A stretch of DNA of 64,000 nt. Origin: Chaenocephalus aceratus (lineage: Eukaryota; Chordata; Actinopteri; Perciformes; Channichthyidae). Position 1 is the first letter of the stretch; the number at the start of each line of letters is the position of its first letter. A program made the position numbers and the translations under genes. Location: the NCBI GenBank assembly GCA_023974075.1, contig CM043799.1, forward strand, positions 8,457,250 to 8,521,249. Reading direction: 5' to 3'. Below are positions 19,593 through 32,038 of the stretch, piece after piece. Below the pieces are notes generated by a model, which was given only the letters and a program-made list of their open reading frames with translations, made no database searches and was not told where the DNA came from.

Positions 19593-20483
19593 CTTTAGAA
19601 ACTGAAGTGTGCCTTACAATGCATACAAACGTCCTAAAATGCGGTGTCATGTTCTTTTGAAGTTTGTGAAAATGATGTGAAATACAGTTGATCAGAATAA
19701 GAGGTGTAGCCTATCATTTTTGTATTTTCTTTGTCAGTCAGTCAGTGACCAGGCTAGAATCTTTAGCTGCAAAAACGTAAGGCATTTAGCTAATCATTTA
19801 GCTTTTCATCTTTTTTTAGTGTTTTATTTATTTTTTGGTCAAGAACGTCAGTCAGATTGGGTGACGATTAGAAAGGGTGTCGCATGGTAATTTTAGTTTG
19901 TCAATCAACTCTGGTATGAGAATAATGTGTCATGTTAAGAGAGAGTAATGTTCCAGTTGTTTTTGTGCCTAGCTAATCTCCCAGTAGATGTTGCCCTTCA
20001 GAGCAAGGCTACAATGTGCATTAGACTAGTGATGGCACGTTCAATGGCACACTCGCTCGAAACGTGTCTTTAACAAGAACAAACTGACCTGACCATTGTG
20101 CATGTCTGCATTTTTTGGGATCAGGGCTCCCCCAACAGGCCGAAAAAAATATGTGTATATCTGTTAAAACCAAAGACTAAACTAATGCTGTAGAAAAATA
20201 TCAAAATGACTAAGATTATAATGCTCATACAAATGTTAAATTTCACCACTTTTGAAATAACATTTCTTTTACAATTGATAATGTTTTTGTCTTCTACATC
20301 TATATTAAAACAAAACAGGGGTCTGGCTCAAATACATCATCAGGGCTTTAAGACAAGGTTTTATACAACATTGTACCCTACTATGTTATGTAATGTTATA
20401 TTATATTATTATAACATGAACATATGTTTTGTCTTAACTTAATTCTTAATTCTGATCTTGAGACTTTTGTCTCTCACTTTAAG

Positions 20484-20873
20484 GGAATTCTTGAAGCATG
20501 TGAGGACTTCATATCAATTCAAGAAGCGAAACGGGAGTGGATTGACCTAAAGGTACTCGTGCATCGACACTTCAGGCATCTTCAGTATCAGGTGTTATGG
20601 CAGAGACTTTTGCAAGGTGCCATAGGGAGGCCTGAACAGTTTCCCCACATGCAGATGATCGTAGAGATACTGCTTGTGTTCCCGATATCAACATCATGCT
20701 GTGAGAGAGGCTTCTCCTGCATGCAAAGGATCAAGTCTGACTGGAGAGGATCCCTCTCTAACCAAATGCTAAATTCCCTCCTCCGTATATCTCTGCATGG
20801 CCCCGAGGTTGAGGACTATAATGCAGAGCAGGCAGTTGAGAAGTGGTGGCAAAGTGGCCAGAGAACACGATGA
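20484..20873 (+). CDS. hAT transposase C-terminal dimerisation domain
   Basis: Opens after the acceptor CTCTCACTTTAAG and ends at TGA 20871-20873. It contains MIVEILLVFPISTSCCERGF, the conserved hAT C-terminal (dimerisation, hATC) block, and RIKSDWRGSLSNQMLN, ending with the WWQSGQRTR tail typical of ZNF862/KIAA1586-like proteins. The frame is intact but isolated from the RNase-H-like catalytic core, so the element is non-autonomous. Confidence 0.75.
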   Translation, partial: GILEACEDFISIQEAKREWIDLKVLVHRHFRHLQYQVLWQRLLQGAIGRPEQFPHMQMIVEILLVFPISTSCCERGFSCMQRIKSDWRGSLSNQMLNSLLRISLHGPEVEDYNAEQAVEKWWQSGQRTR

Positions 20874-20949
20874 CCCATGTTTAGCAACTACATACATGTA
20901 AATAGTAAATGTGAAGATCTGTTTAGATAGATACATTTATTAAACTGTA

Positions 20950-21470
20950 TTATGGAACTTCTGTTTTTTTATTATCATTCATACCACTTTTATTGCCAGA
21001 TAGAGGGTTCCGATCATAAAACACAGAGACCATACAGCCATACCATATTGAATTGAAAAATACAAATCAGAATTCTTCAATGTTGACATGACAATGATAC
21101 ATTAGTCTGGATATTGAGAAACAATAGAAAAACATGTCTTAAAACAACTCTCTTCCCTTCTACTCTAGGAGAGGCAACAGATCAGACTAATGAAGCTTAG
21201 CGCAAGTTCAGACAGGAAGACCTAACACTCCGTATTGCTCGTCATGGCAATACTTGCTCCCTGCATCTAAATGACAGGGAGCGCCACTCCTCAGCTAACC
21301 TATCACGCCCCTCCATTTACAAGCCTAATGATCGCACCTGTTAATCACTCTATATATGCTCTCCCCTGTTCTATCAGCTGTCTTCCAGGTGTCAACGCGC
21401 AACCCTCCTCCACCCCTTCGCCTCCTGCTTTCAACTCCATGCATGCACACACATGCATTTCCAAACATTT
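20950..21470. other. Unassigned interior of the hAT element
   Basis: No coding or terminal signals. A SINE-like body may run into the LINE tail at its right side, but no tRNA-like A/B boxes were identified. Confidence 0.35.
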
Positions 21471-21775
21471 GGACTACCTATGTTGCAAATGTATTATCTT
21501 TTCAATTTACACACGGCATCTATTGCACGTCTGTCCGTCCTGGGAGAGGGATCCCTCCTCTGTTGCTCTCCCTGAGGTTTCTCCCATTTTTCCCTTTAAA
21601 CTGGGTTTTTCTTCGGAAGTGTTTCCTTGTACGATGTGAGGGTCTAAGGACAGAGGGTGTCGTATTGCCATACTGATATTCTGTACACACTGTGAAGACC
21701 ACTGAGACAAATGTAACATTCGTGATATTGGGCTATATGACTAAACATTGATTGATCGATTGATTGAACTCAGGA
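21470..21775 (+). repeat. Non-LTR retrotransposon 3' tail with TTGA repeats
   Basis: Contains GGGAGAGGGATCCCTCCTCT, TCTCCCTGAGGTTTCT, GATGTGAGGGTCTAAGGACA and GATATTGGGCTATATGA, ending in GATTGATCGATTGATTGA. This is the well-known 3' UTR motif shared by fish LINEs and dependent SINEs. Clade not assigned. Confidence 0.7.
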
Positions 21776-22292
21776 CCAAGCTTAACCTTCTCCCTTCCAA
21801 CCGAACCTAACCACTTATCACCACCACCAGTGTCTAGACCCAGGGGGGGTTCATCGGAAACGGTTCTTCCCTTCCCGATTGATATCCTACAAAAAACCTG
21901 GGCCTAATCGCCAAAACAACATTTCATTCATTTGTTATGAACTGTCATCATTATGTTTCATTGATATAATGTGACCGATAATAAATATGTATTCCATACA
22001 TCATGTCTCTCCTGATTGAAATGGCTGATCTGTATATGTTATATGATATGTTTGATCTGTATATGTTATATGATATGTTTAAAAGAATAAGTATTTTAAA
22101 CTTACATGGTGGACCAGAGTCTATGGTGTGATGATTAACTGACAAATTATATGTATTCTGCATAATTGGGGGGGCGACGATACAAATTTAAATTTGGGAC
22201 ACTGCTGGTTATATCCGGGACAATACAAAGTAGAATTCGGGACAGTTGTGGGACACTCAGGAAAAAAGTTAATTTCGACCCCTGGGTCAGTG

Positions 22293-23257
22293 GGCTTCAA
22301 GGAAACTCTCCCTGGCATTGGGATGAGGGAAGGAATCACTTGGCAGACACACGTTGTCCTCTGTACAGCAGAAATCCCCCCAAAACCGCAGTACCTCTTC
22401 ACACCACTGTTGCCTTGACAACAAGGCACAAGCAAAATGTCAATACCTCCTCAGAGATGCGTTCTTTGCACACTTCTTCTGTTTGCAGTGAGCAAATCTT
22501 CACGAACACACTGATTCAGAGAACCCAAAAGATGGTGCACAACTACCCAATGCTGCTGTAATCACAGCCATTCAGCTACTGAGAAAAACTCAATTTAAAT
22601 CTCTCTCCCAACGGGTTACAAAATAAAACGGCTGAGGTCAGGAATGCTGAAACATGTGAATGTTAAAACAAACTAATGATAGTAGTCTGCCTATTCTTTA
22701 TTACTTCAGTTCTAAGTTAATAGGCAAAAACAAGGAAACTCTCCCTAACCACTATAGATTAATCTTTTATCTACTTGGTTATTCTATTCATTTTCAAATT
22801 GTTTATCTAAGTTGTGTTACAAGCATGGTGAGGTTGTAACAGAATACACAAATAACTGTATTCAATCTGCGCCATATTTGAAAACTGTAATGAATTAAAA
22901 TCAATGTTTAAGGACGTAATATAAGTTAAATATATTGTTAAGCTAATTACTGTTTTATTGTGAAGGCATCTCTGGTGAACAGCGGCCTGTGGCTTTTATT
23001 TTGAAAGGCCGTTCCGGAAATATACTCCGTAATATGAACAGTGAGTTTGACTTCTAGAAACACGGAAAGTTACGATAACAATCGTTCTAATGCATTAAAT
23101 AAAGTCATGAAAGAGACAAGGAGGGGAAAGGCGTGTGGAAGTAAGCAATGAACTGAAAATGCCACCAATCCTCTGTTTTTACGTGATGGCGGACATTGAA
23201 AACCGATGCGGGCATAAGCACCACTGTCATACATACACATTAATAGATTCCTTCTGA
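22293..23257. other. Unassigned interior of the 42-kb unit
   Basis: No gene. 23094-23215 resembles 33140-33265 (shared AAAGTCATGAAAGAGA and a nearby AATCCTC block), suggesting duplicated sequence or an unrecognised repeat. Confidence 0.4.
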
Positions 23258-23754
23258 CTGACAAGTAGGGTTGGGTATCGTTTGAATTTCCACGATTCCG
23301 ATTCAACTTTTTGATTCCGGTTCTTAACGGTTCTCAATTCCGATTCTTTTGAGGGGCAGGGTAAAAAAAAAAATTAAGTTCTTGTTGAGAAAAACAAGCA
23401 TATCTGCCTTCTCAGGCATACCAGGAAGAAATGTTTGAACATTTTAAAGCAAAATGCTTCAATCTGGTGCACTTTAAGCAGAATGACTAGAGACTAGATC
23501 TAGGGGGTACACACCCATATGAAAAAGATCGGTTTACATTTGAATAATTAAATAAGTATGTGAGCATAACCAATAACCCATAGCCAATAACAAATACATG
23601 TAACGTATTTTATGTTTGTTGTTCATTCATATCTTATTTTACTATTTTATTTATGCATATTTGTTTATCTCTCCAGTTTAAAACTATATGTCTGGTTTAC
23701 TGTCCTATAGTATACATTGGAATGATTTCAAACCTGTTTTATCCCAATAATTAT

Positions 23755-26700
23755 TAGGGATGCACGATATTGGTTTTTTGAAACCGATACCGATACCGAT
23801 AACTTCCTGCTTCTCAAGACCGATACCGATAACCGATAAAAAAAAAAAATGTACGCCACTATTTATTTTAACGCGATTAACGCATGTGTATTTTTTTTCG
23901 CCCGCCCCGTAGTTTCAGAGAGCATCGAGTTTAAAATACCATCTACAAGCTGATGCTGACAGCCCCGCTCCTGCCGCCCGCTTGTGGCAGACCACACTTC
24001 CACGCTCACCGGCAGACACCGGTGACTGGAAGCCAGACAGTGGGACATTGTACGAAAAGTCTGTAGTTTTTGCACACCTGGTGGTAAAAAAAGACTAGTA
24101 GTGAGCAAATTACATGAACATTACTACTATGAACAAAACAAAGCCATGAGAACAGTTTTGACTCTTCAAAGTGACCATATCTATTTTCCCAAATAAATAT
24201 AATTGAGTCAATCAGTCAATGACAATGTGTTTCCCTGAACAATGAGTGAACAATGAGTTAAGAAATGGAAACAACTATTACCTGGCATTTATAGGACAAC
24301 AAGCCTATCAAACATTTGCCAAAAGAAATCAAACAAAAACAATTTGACAACCTATCAAATAGATTGTAAAATGTAAACATTTGCCATAGTAAGGTGCATC
24401 ACTTAGTGATATAAAAATAAAGGCATCTACTCCTCTAGAAGGGATGCTGCAAAAGTGCAAATCTTTGCATAAGGATTCAAATTAAATACTGACAAGTAAA
24501 ATCAGTCTCTTTAAACAAACTGAAAAGGTGCATTCCTCACAGTAACAAAAAAATAAGGTACTGAAACAACAAGTTAGACATTGATATGTAAACACGAACT
24601 GAAAAAGTGCATTCCACACAGTAACAAACAGTCATTTACAGAACAAAGGATTAATGACTTGCTTTATGATCCATATAAATGACAGTGAACACGTTTTTCA
24701 CAAAAGCATGAGGTTTCAATTGTCCTCTTTTTTTCCTCAGAGAGAGAGATTCACATTTGAGCTCCCTTTAGAACAAGTAGCTATTCTTCTAATGTTCTAC
24801 TTTTTAAAAAATTCTGGTTTGATCAGAGGGAGATTTTTTTTGACAAAGAGCAGCATCTCTGCCTTGTCGCATGCGAGTCGGTTTCTTTGCTGGGTCATCA
24901 CGTGTCCAGCAGCAGAAAACAAACGCTCGCTGTCAACGCTAGTGCAAGGAGCCGACAGATATTTACGAGCAAGTTGGGCCAGGCACTCGTAACGGGACTG
25001 GTTGCTTCTCCAGTATTCCAGCGGGCAACGGTTCATGGGAAGCGTGGCCTCCGACAGATATGACTGGAGCTTTCAGTAAAAAACAAAACACAGAAGAACA
25101 ACATCTAATTATGATGATGTTCTGAATATCCGGTCCCATTTGTAACATAAGTTATACATTGTGTTCATAAAACAATTAAAACAAAATAATATATACACTT
25201 ACGTTCGCATCCACTCTGCTGTTTTCCTGGTGTTCAGTTGCAGCATCTGTATTTTCTTCGAGGATTGCCTCAAACATGCCCAAGAAGGAGTTGTTGTCGG
25301 TGCCGGTGGCTCGTCTGGCTGGGGACCGGGGGGTGTCTGTGTCACGGCGGTCTCTCTCGGCGACGCTGTGCAGCTGTTCCCGCAGCATTTCTATAGCTTG
25401 CCGTTTTGATGCAAGGGTGAAGTAGCGGTCCTTGTACCTCGGGTCCAATAGCGTTGAGAGATAATACATGGGCTATTCCTCGATGTCACCAAAACGCATT
25501 TGGATTGCTTTTAACAGGGTCTCCTTTGAAGTTTTCACTCCGTGGTCTGTTGGAACAGTTTGTTTTAGCAGGCGCGTTAAGGCTTGGATGGAGGGGATTA
25601 CGTCTGCCGTTGTGGCTGTAGCTTTGCTAATATTTCTAGTCAGCTGTTCACACGGATCGAGGATGGTCAACATGTTTTCAACCAGGGCCCATTGGTGGGA
25701 GTTGAGTGTTGCTGGTAACTTGTATTCTACTGCATAAGCTGCAATAGCTTGCTTCTGCGCCACCAGACTCTTAAGCATGTAAAATGTACTGTTCCAACGT
25801 GTGGCCACGTCCTGTTGGAGTCGTGTACTGGTGGTGGTGGTAGTAGTGGTTGTTGATCCCTTTCGCAGGTTTGCCTGTAACTTTTCCAGGGCGGTGGACG
25901 CTACTTGGGAGTGCTTAAAATGTCCAACAATCTTCCGCCCGATGGCAACACAGTCAGACACAGCTCGTTGGCTAAGCACAGCCTCATTCACGGCCAACTG
26001 TAAAGTGTGGGCCATGCAGCCCAGGCTATCAACTCCATAGTCACCAAAAGCCTTCGCCATATTACGTGCGTTGTCTCTTAGGACAACATGGACCATCTCT
26101 TTACTAATGTTCCATTGCTGAAGCATGGCTTCAAAAGCCTCACGGATCATATTGGCTGTGTGTGAACCTGGTAGCTCCTGAGAATGGCAACACCGCTCTG
26201 TACAGTTTGTAGTCTTTGTCCAGCCACTGCGCCGTCAGACCTAGCATGCTAACGGGGCTAACATCACTGGTCCATATGTCCGTGGTGAAACTTATGTCCC
26301 GTATATCGTTATCGATCAGAGTATGGAGGAGTGTGGCGATCTCATTATACTTGGCTGGTAAACACTCGTCTGAAAAGTGGCGGCGGCTTGGAATGATAAA
26401 CCTGGGCTCCAAATGATTAACGAGCCGACTGAATCCTTTATCTTCGACGAGGGAGAAGGGCTGGTCGTCAAGCGCCATCATTGCTATGATGAAGTTAGAG
26501 ATTGTTTTAGCCCTGGGGTCGTCTCTGGCAAACTTCTTGCCTTTTTCAAATGCCTGGTCGATTGATAAAAGCCCCGGTGCCTTTGCAGTTGGCTTTGGAT
26601 GTGCCGTTAGCTTAGCAGCGCAGGCGTCTTCATACGCTTTTAACACACCATCGTAGCGATGGTGATGTTTCAAGTGACTGATCAGGTTCGAAGTATTATA

Positions 26701-27074
26701 TGTCGTTGCCTTTTTCCCTCCTCGTGGAACTTCTGCATTACATTTGTTACAAATAGCAAGCGAACTTTGAAATAGTCCCATACCACCGACGACATGTTTG
26801 TTTGCTGCAAACCATTTACGTCACAGCCAGGCATGAGTTAGGGAGCGCTGGATTTGTGAAGAACTCCCCTCTTCCTAAACCACTAATACCACAGTACTGG
26901 TAAAACGGGAGGAGCCGAGTGAAAAACAAGTGCCCCTCATCCCAATCTACCCACACCGCAGGATTTTTTTTTTTTCCCCTCAAAAAAATATATTGTATAT
27001 TATCGGGGCTATTAATACTGATATCGGTTTATCGGTATGACGTCATAATTCCTAATAATTATCGTGCATCCCTA
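23755..27074 (-). mobile_element. hAT element with BED-finger transposase (ZBED4-like)
   Basis: Ends TAGGGATGCACGATATTGG and ..ATTATCGTGCATCCCTA, with flanking 8-bp duplication ATAATTAT (23747-23754, 27075-27082). 3320 bp carry a near-complete transposase on the minus strand, described separately. Nested inside the hAT at 23266-27799. Confidence 0.92.
24797..26781 (-). pseudogene. hAT (ZBED-like) transposase, nearly full length
   Basis: Minus strand from 26781. A BED zinc finger (ICNKCNAEV..NLISHLKHHH), then the segment to 26140 with SFTTDIWTSDVSPVSMLG, part of the RNase-H-like core. A frameshift at about 26140-26150 leads to 26150-25473 (CMAHTLQLAVNEAVL, QQDVATRWNSTFYMLKSLV). One in-frame stop (25473-25475) separates it from YYLSTLLDPRYKDRYF (to 25203). 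A GT-AG intron (donor GTAAGT at 25197-25202, acceptor just before 25069) leads to the last exon 24797-25069, with SEATLPMNRCPLEYW and SVDSERLFSAAGHV, the hATC dimerisation block. A single frameshift and a single stop disable an otherwise complete enzyme. Confidence 0.85.
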
Positions 27075-27807
27075 ATAATTATAAAGGAGTGAAATATGTG
27101 TTTACATAAATTGTGATCAAAACGTTTGAGACCCACTGAGATAACTTAGAATAAAGTGAACTATCTAAACACTCAGAGTCCTTTACCTCACTGAGCTGTA
27201 GTTATCAGCCTCAGTCTGACTGGAGAGGACTCTCCCTCCACATCATTGTAGCAACATATTCTTCTTCCGTTAGAGCAGCTAGCACCAGATGCTAATAACA
27301 ACAGCGCCGGTTCCAGTGCACCCTCCCTTTCTCCCTCGCTCACTCGCACTTTGGCTGTGAGCTGCGGTCGCCAGATAAGCCAACATCCCCCATTTTCATC
27401 ACTTGCAGCGCCCATTGTACAGGGCGAATGAAACGTGTAACCGGGGTGAAAAGGGTGTTACATTTACTTAATTATGAATGTTGTTACATCAAGGCCGAAA
27501 ATTAGGATGAGCACCAACAATCAAAACATTTGTTTTCCCTCCCAGAGCTGTCAGCGCAGCGCCTCCACAGATCTGGCGCCCTAGACATCTAGAACGCCAG
27601 TGCAACGGGCCGGCCCTGGTCTCAGGTTACACTGTAGGAAGTGTAAGTACAACGCTACATTTCCCGCCTCGCCGCAGTCATGCAGTAGGGCAGGCTATGG
27701 AGAGCGGCGAGAAACATTTCCTCAGGCATCGAAAAGCGGAACCGAAATTCACATTTCTAAATGATGCCGTTGGAATCGAAATGTTGGAACCCAACCCTAC
27801 TGACAAG

Positions 27808-28529
27808 CGTTCAAAAACCCTTCTGCTTATCACTTACTACTTTTTGTTTTATTCATAACCTAAAAATACAATTGTGGTGAATAGCTTGCGTTTTCCTACT
27901 TTAAACAACCATCAAATGAGAGTCACTATTGTATGATAAATACTACTCCCAAATAACATTTATAATATATATATATTTCTTACAGTGAGTTAGTTATTTC
28001 ATTTCTAACAAATTCTCCTCTGTCTATGTCTAATCTAGGTGGAATCCACTATTATATTTAACTTGTATAGACATTAATCTTTCTAGGTAGGCTACGTCAT
28101 ATACTCAGTGAACCACTTTTTACTTTCCCTCAACGTTACTGTATGTAATTAAGTTCCTCTGAAATATAATTAAGTACAATTCTCAGTTAATTAGAAATAC
28201 CACGAAATTCACAATGCAATGCAAAAGTAACAATCAGTTCTCAAAACCACAATGTGACGTAACTGTATCCCACAAAAACTATGCTAAAAACAACTAATTA
28301 TAGTTTCTTATTTATTTCAATATCTACTACCTCAAATCACACATTGATCTATTAATTTTCAATGTTATTCACTCCAACTTCAGATCACTCGTTGATCTTT
28401 CACTCATTGTTTTAAATTCAACGCTCAGCAGCATTTTTCCAGGCATTAGAGAAAAAGAACAAGCAGTCACACTCCGGGCTGCTGCTCAGCAATTAGAGCA
28501 GAAAAGGGGAGAAAGGGAGGAGATACTCT
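27808..28529. other. Unassigned interior of the 42-kb unit
   Basis: AT-rich, no features. Confidence 0.4.
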
Positions 28530-29495
28530 CTTATGCGGCTTTCAAACCAGCGCTTTTCCCTTTCTAGCTCCGAGCTAGAGCTTTTCTGGTTCAGCGCTGG
28601 TTTCCCTTTTCTGCTCCCGCTCTGTTCACACCGCCCAGAGCCCAACACGTCTGCCTTTCTCCACAATGATCAATAACAGTGAACGGATGGTCAAAGTAAG
28701 GTACAAATAAACAGAATCACACGAAGCCTGGTTAGTGTTGCCTGACTTTATAAAGTGTGTTTATAAGCACTACTGCTTGTAGGCAGGCATAACAGTTGAC
28801 CCATGTTCAGGGGAGGTGGGTTTAGTTTCCTGCACGCCTCGACGTAAGAGAGACGTAAGCGCCGCGACCTCTTAGCTCCGAAGCTCTTGCCTCTAGACCA
28901 GAGGTCGCGTTAACCGAATATTTTCCGTCTATGACGGATTTTTTTTAACAATGACGGACAAATCTGAAAGCAGTCCGTCATTTTGACAGATTAGAACAAA
29001 CTCGGAACAGCGCCAAAGTTTCCCCGCAGCGAGGCTCCGGTGTTATGCCGTGTTATGCATGCCCTCCAAAAAGGAAATCATACCGTTTCCAAACCTAACT
29101 GTGCCGTACAAATCATTGAAATGTCTGTGAGTTTTGGCTTTACGCTGTGCACGCTCCCGCGAGGTGCAGCAGCCATGCATAACACGGCACATGTGAACTG
29201 CCCCCCGTTGACAGTTCACGAGCATGCTTTCCCCCCGTCAGAGTTGTGTAAAGGCCGACGGGTAATTCTGGATTTTGACAGAAGTTTTACGATCCTGTCC
29301 GTCAAAATGACGGGCAGCGAAAAAGTCTAGCGCAACCTCTGCTCTTGACCGACCATTTTTTGGAGCTGGAAGTGAACCGGATTCCGGAGCTAAGAGGTGG
29401 CGCCGCTGCGGTGTGAACAGGCAAAACCGGCACTTTTCAGGCTCCAGCACCGAGCCGGAGCTGAAAACGCGTTGGTGTGAAAGGGGCGACAGACA
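28530..29495. mobile_element. MITE with long imperfect inverted repeats
   Basis: The left block (GCGCTTTTCCCTTTCTAGCT .. TTCACACCGCCC) and right block (GCGGTGTGAACAGGCAAAAC .. GTTGGTGTGAAAGGGG) are imperfect inverted repeats of about 100-150 bp. Its middle (28640-28780) is the uninterrupted paralogue of the site into which the 42-kb unit inserted. It carries a further MITE at 28899-29341. Superfamily not assigned. Confidence 0.6.
28899..29341. mobile_element. hAT-like MITE nested in the larger MITE
   Basis: Ends CAGAGGTCGCGTTAACCG and ..GTCTAGCGCAACCTCTG, flanked by CTCTAGAC / CTCTTGAC (7 of 8 identical). 443 bp with no coding. An internal inverted repeat pairs TGTTATGCATG with CATGCATAACA. 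Confidence 0.75.
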
Positions 29496-30281
29496 CCCCG
29501 GCTGGAGCTGTCAGGCATTCCAGGAGAAGGGGGCTTTCTTGAAACTATGGTATCCTTCCATTATGACTTCGTATTTATTTATCTGACTAAGGTAGATTTA
29601 TGTTCACTAATTCTATATATATATTCACAGCTAGTTATATTCCCCGTACAGTCTATCCGGCCTTTATATTGCGATGAATATTTCCTTTATCGTCACGTTT
29701 AGCCTTTAGACATTTAACCCAACAGAACAAGAGACAGTGAGATCTGATCATTCCAAATAGCTTTTTGAAGGTCCCGTTTCTCCTCTTGGATTTTTACATA
29801 CTGTATAACGCACCTCCTGCTCCTATGAGCCTTGGATTTGTTATTCAGATTAGTCATGGATAGAGACTCTTATACTCTACTTGACTTCCCCAGGAAGTAT
29901 ACCCTGTTGGAGACTTGTTACCTCCACTCAGGCGCAGGGACTCTTCTACCCTTCCAGCCGTCAGAGACTCAATACCCTACGCTGAAATACTTCGCTGCTT
30001 CACTTTTATATTTATATAACTTACCTACCTATACTAAAATATGTATTGTATGTTTTACCGCCAATGACTATGACACTGGGAAATATCTCTGACAACTCTA
30101 AAATGTAGCTTAGCCAATTACAGACCTTCAATAGAAACAGGCGTCCGTTTACCTTTCAGTTGTAGGATCCTGGTTTTAGTTGTCAGATATGATTCCAGGC
30201 ATCTCCCCCGGACTGCTCCGTCCGCTGGCTGCCGGTGGTCCTCCTAGAGACCAGCACTCACGACGTCGGAGGTCACCAGTT
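29496..30281. other. Unassigned interior of the 42-kb unit
   Basis: No coding or repeat recognised. It borders the second retrovirus-like copy. Confidence 0.4.
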
Positions 30282-32038
30282 TGTAGGAGCAAACACAGTA
30301 GTGGTGGCTTAAAGCCCACCTCCGCTCCGCGGCGTCCGTTAGATGAGCCTGGTCAGATTTAATAAAAGAAGTTCAAAACACCGGAATAAAAGTTATAACA
30401 ATAATCTGATTTTAATGGTAAAAAACACAATACGAAATACAGAGTGCCCTGTAACAGAGCACTCCGGGCTCCCCGCTCTACTGCCGTGCGATACAGATAT
30501 CGGGACCAGCCAGTCAGAAACAGGGGGCATTTTGCATGAATAAACAACAGTATATATAGACATCTTTGGGACGGAGATGTGTGTTGGCTCTTCCGTCCCA
30601 TTTGACTCCTAAGCGAATCAGAGAGTCCGTGGGGAGGAGTTGGGTCGGTTGCTCACTCACCTAGGTATTCTTACTGGTTGGATCACTTTGGGTCGGGCCC
30701 AATACAGCGAATCAGAGTTCTGGGAAAAAGTATTTTTCTTCTGAACAGAGCGTGAGAGCCTCGGAAGTAAACAAGGTCAGTCACTTTTTATCTTACACCT
30801 GGGTTCACTCCTTTACTTTCCCAAGGAATATTTCACACACTCTATTCTTTCCCAGACAATCAAACATTGTACGCAGATATATTGGTACATTACTTCTGAA
30901 CAGAGTGTGAGTAGACAAGGGCAGAGTCAATCTTTATCTTCCACCTGACTTCACTCCTTTACTTTCCCAAGGAAGATTTCACACAAACTATTCCTTCCCA
31001 GACAATCAAACATTGTACACAGATATATTGGTGCTTGAGATTATATTGGCCCCAGAAATAACCTTGAAAATAATATGTGTGTGTGCTGGTGGGAGGAGGA
31101 GGTGTATGTGTGTGTGTGCTGGTATCTGGGTCAGTGAGTGTAGGTGAGCAAAGAATGTGTGTGTGTGCTGGTGGAAGGAGGTGTATGTGTGTGTAACGGG
31201 GTATCTGGGTCATTGAGTGTAAGTGAGAAGGTTTATATATATATATATATATATAGGATTACTTTAAAACAGTCCCAAATAATACATGTTCACTTCAATA
31301 CAGTTCAAGATAATACTTGTTTACTTTAATACAGTTTAGAACAATATGTGTTTACTTTAATCCCCCTTTTGATCTCACCTTCAGAGATCAACTTATACAC
31401 AGCATTTGAAACATAACCACTGTCATTCTTTTCTACTGTGTCTGTCCCCCAACATTTATATAAATCCATCAGTCGCTGGGATTTAGAGCATTTTAAACCT
31501 TTAGGAACAGTCCACCATAACAACTTCTTATGACAGTGGAGGGAGACCAAAATATGTTAAACAAAAATTGTCCTTGTCGGCTGAGTCATCGTGCTCATCC
31601 TCCTCCGACGCGTAAGCCAACAAGGGCATTTGGTACGAAGGGGAAGGGGCAGCTTCTCCCTAAAAAAATGGGTTATTAAAACAAAGTTCCTCAAAAAATG
31701 GGATATTAAAACAAAGTTCCTCAAAAAATGGGATATTAAAACAAAGTCCACACCGGCTATATCAACCTGTTTCAGCGGAGAGTGTAGTCCCCTGTGCCGT
31801 CTTGGCTTGCCGTATCTGGGTCAGTGAGTGTAGGTGAGCAAAGAATATGTGTGTGTGCTGGTTGAAGGAGGTGTATGTGTGTGTAACAGGGTATCTGGGT
31901 CATTGAGTGTAAGTGAGAAGGTTTATATATATAGGATTACTTTAAAACAGTCCCAAATAATACATGTTCACTTCAATACAGTTCAAGATAATACCTGTTT
32001 ACTTTAATACAGTTTAGAACAATATCTGTTTACTTTAA
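30282..32038 (-). mobile_element. Retrovirus-like copy B, internally deleted
   Basis: A full LTR (30282-31360, start TGTAGGAGCAAACACAGTAG), then polypurine tract and internal sequence (31361-31812) matching copy A 11021-11410. It jumps at 31813 into a second, partial LTR (to 32038, ending TTTACTTTAA as the first does). Read on the minus strand this is partial 5' LTR, 3'-most internal region, 3' LTR: nearly all coding sequence is deleted. It provides the empty sites for the Gypsy-like and L2 insertions in copy A. No matching target duplication was found at its borders. A 30-bp unit with AATGGGATATTAAAACAAAG is repeated 2-3 times at 31668-31745. Confidence 0.7.

Larger units (their letters stand above)
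19119..22284 (+). mobile_element. hAT element with ZNF862/KIAA1586-like transposase, internally deleted
   Basis: The right terminus (minus strand CAGGGGTCGAAATTAACTTT) ends at 22284 and is followed by GGTCAGTGGGCT. The same 12 bp occur at 19111-19122 on the left. The left terminus is degenerate (GGCTCGCAGCTAAC). Repeated TGTCCC motifs occur near both ends. It contains a transposase first exon (19376-19495) and a C-terminal exon (20484-20873) with the middle missing, plus a LINE 3' tail inserted near 21470-21775. Confidence 0.65.
23266..27799. mobile_element. Non-autonomous hAT (TAGGGTTGGGTA family) hosting another hAT
   Basis: Left end TAGGGTTGGGTATCGTTTGA, right end ..GAACCCAACCCTA, flanked by the perfect 8-bp duplication CTGACAAG (23258-23265, 27800-27807). 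Without the nested element (23755-27082) it is about 1.2 kb, close to the related copy at 51860-53211 (1352 bp), which lies in the opposite orientation. No transposase of its own is seen. Confidence 0.88.

Noticed and set aside
27188..27415. 75-codon frame conserved in the 23266 and 51860 hAT copies
   Set aside because: The similarity follows from nucleotide identity of non-autonomous hATs and the frame is disrupted in the other copy.
30359..30601. Short minus-strand ORF present in both LTR copies
   Set aside because: It lies wholly inside the LTR and shows no protein family features; shared presence follows from LTR homology.
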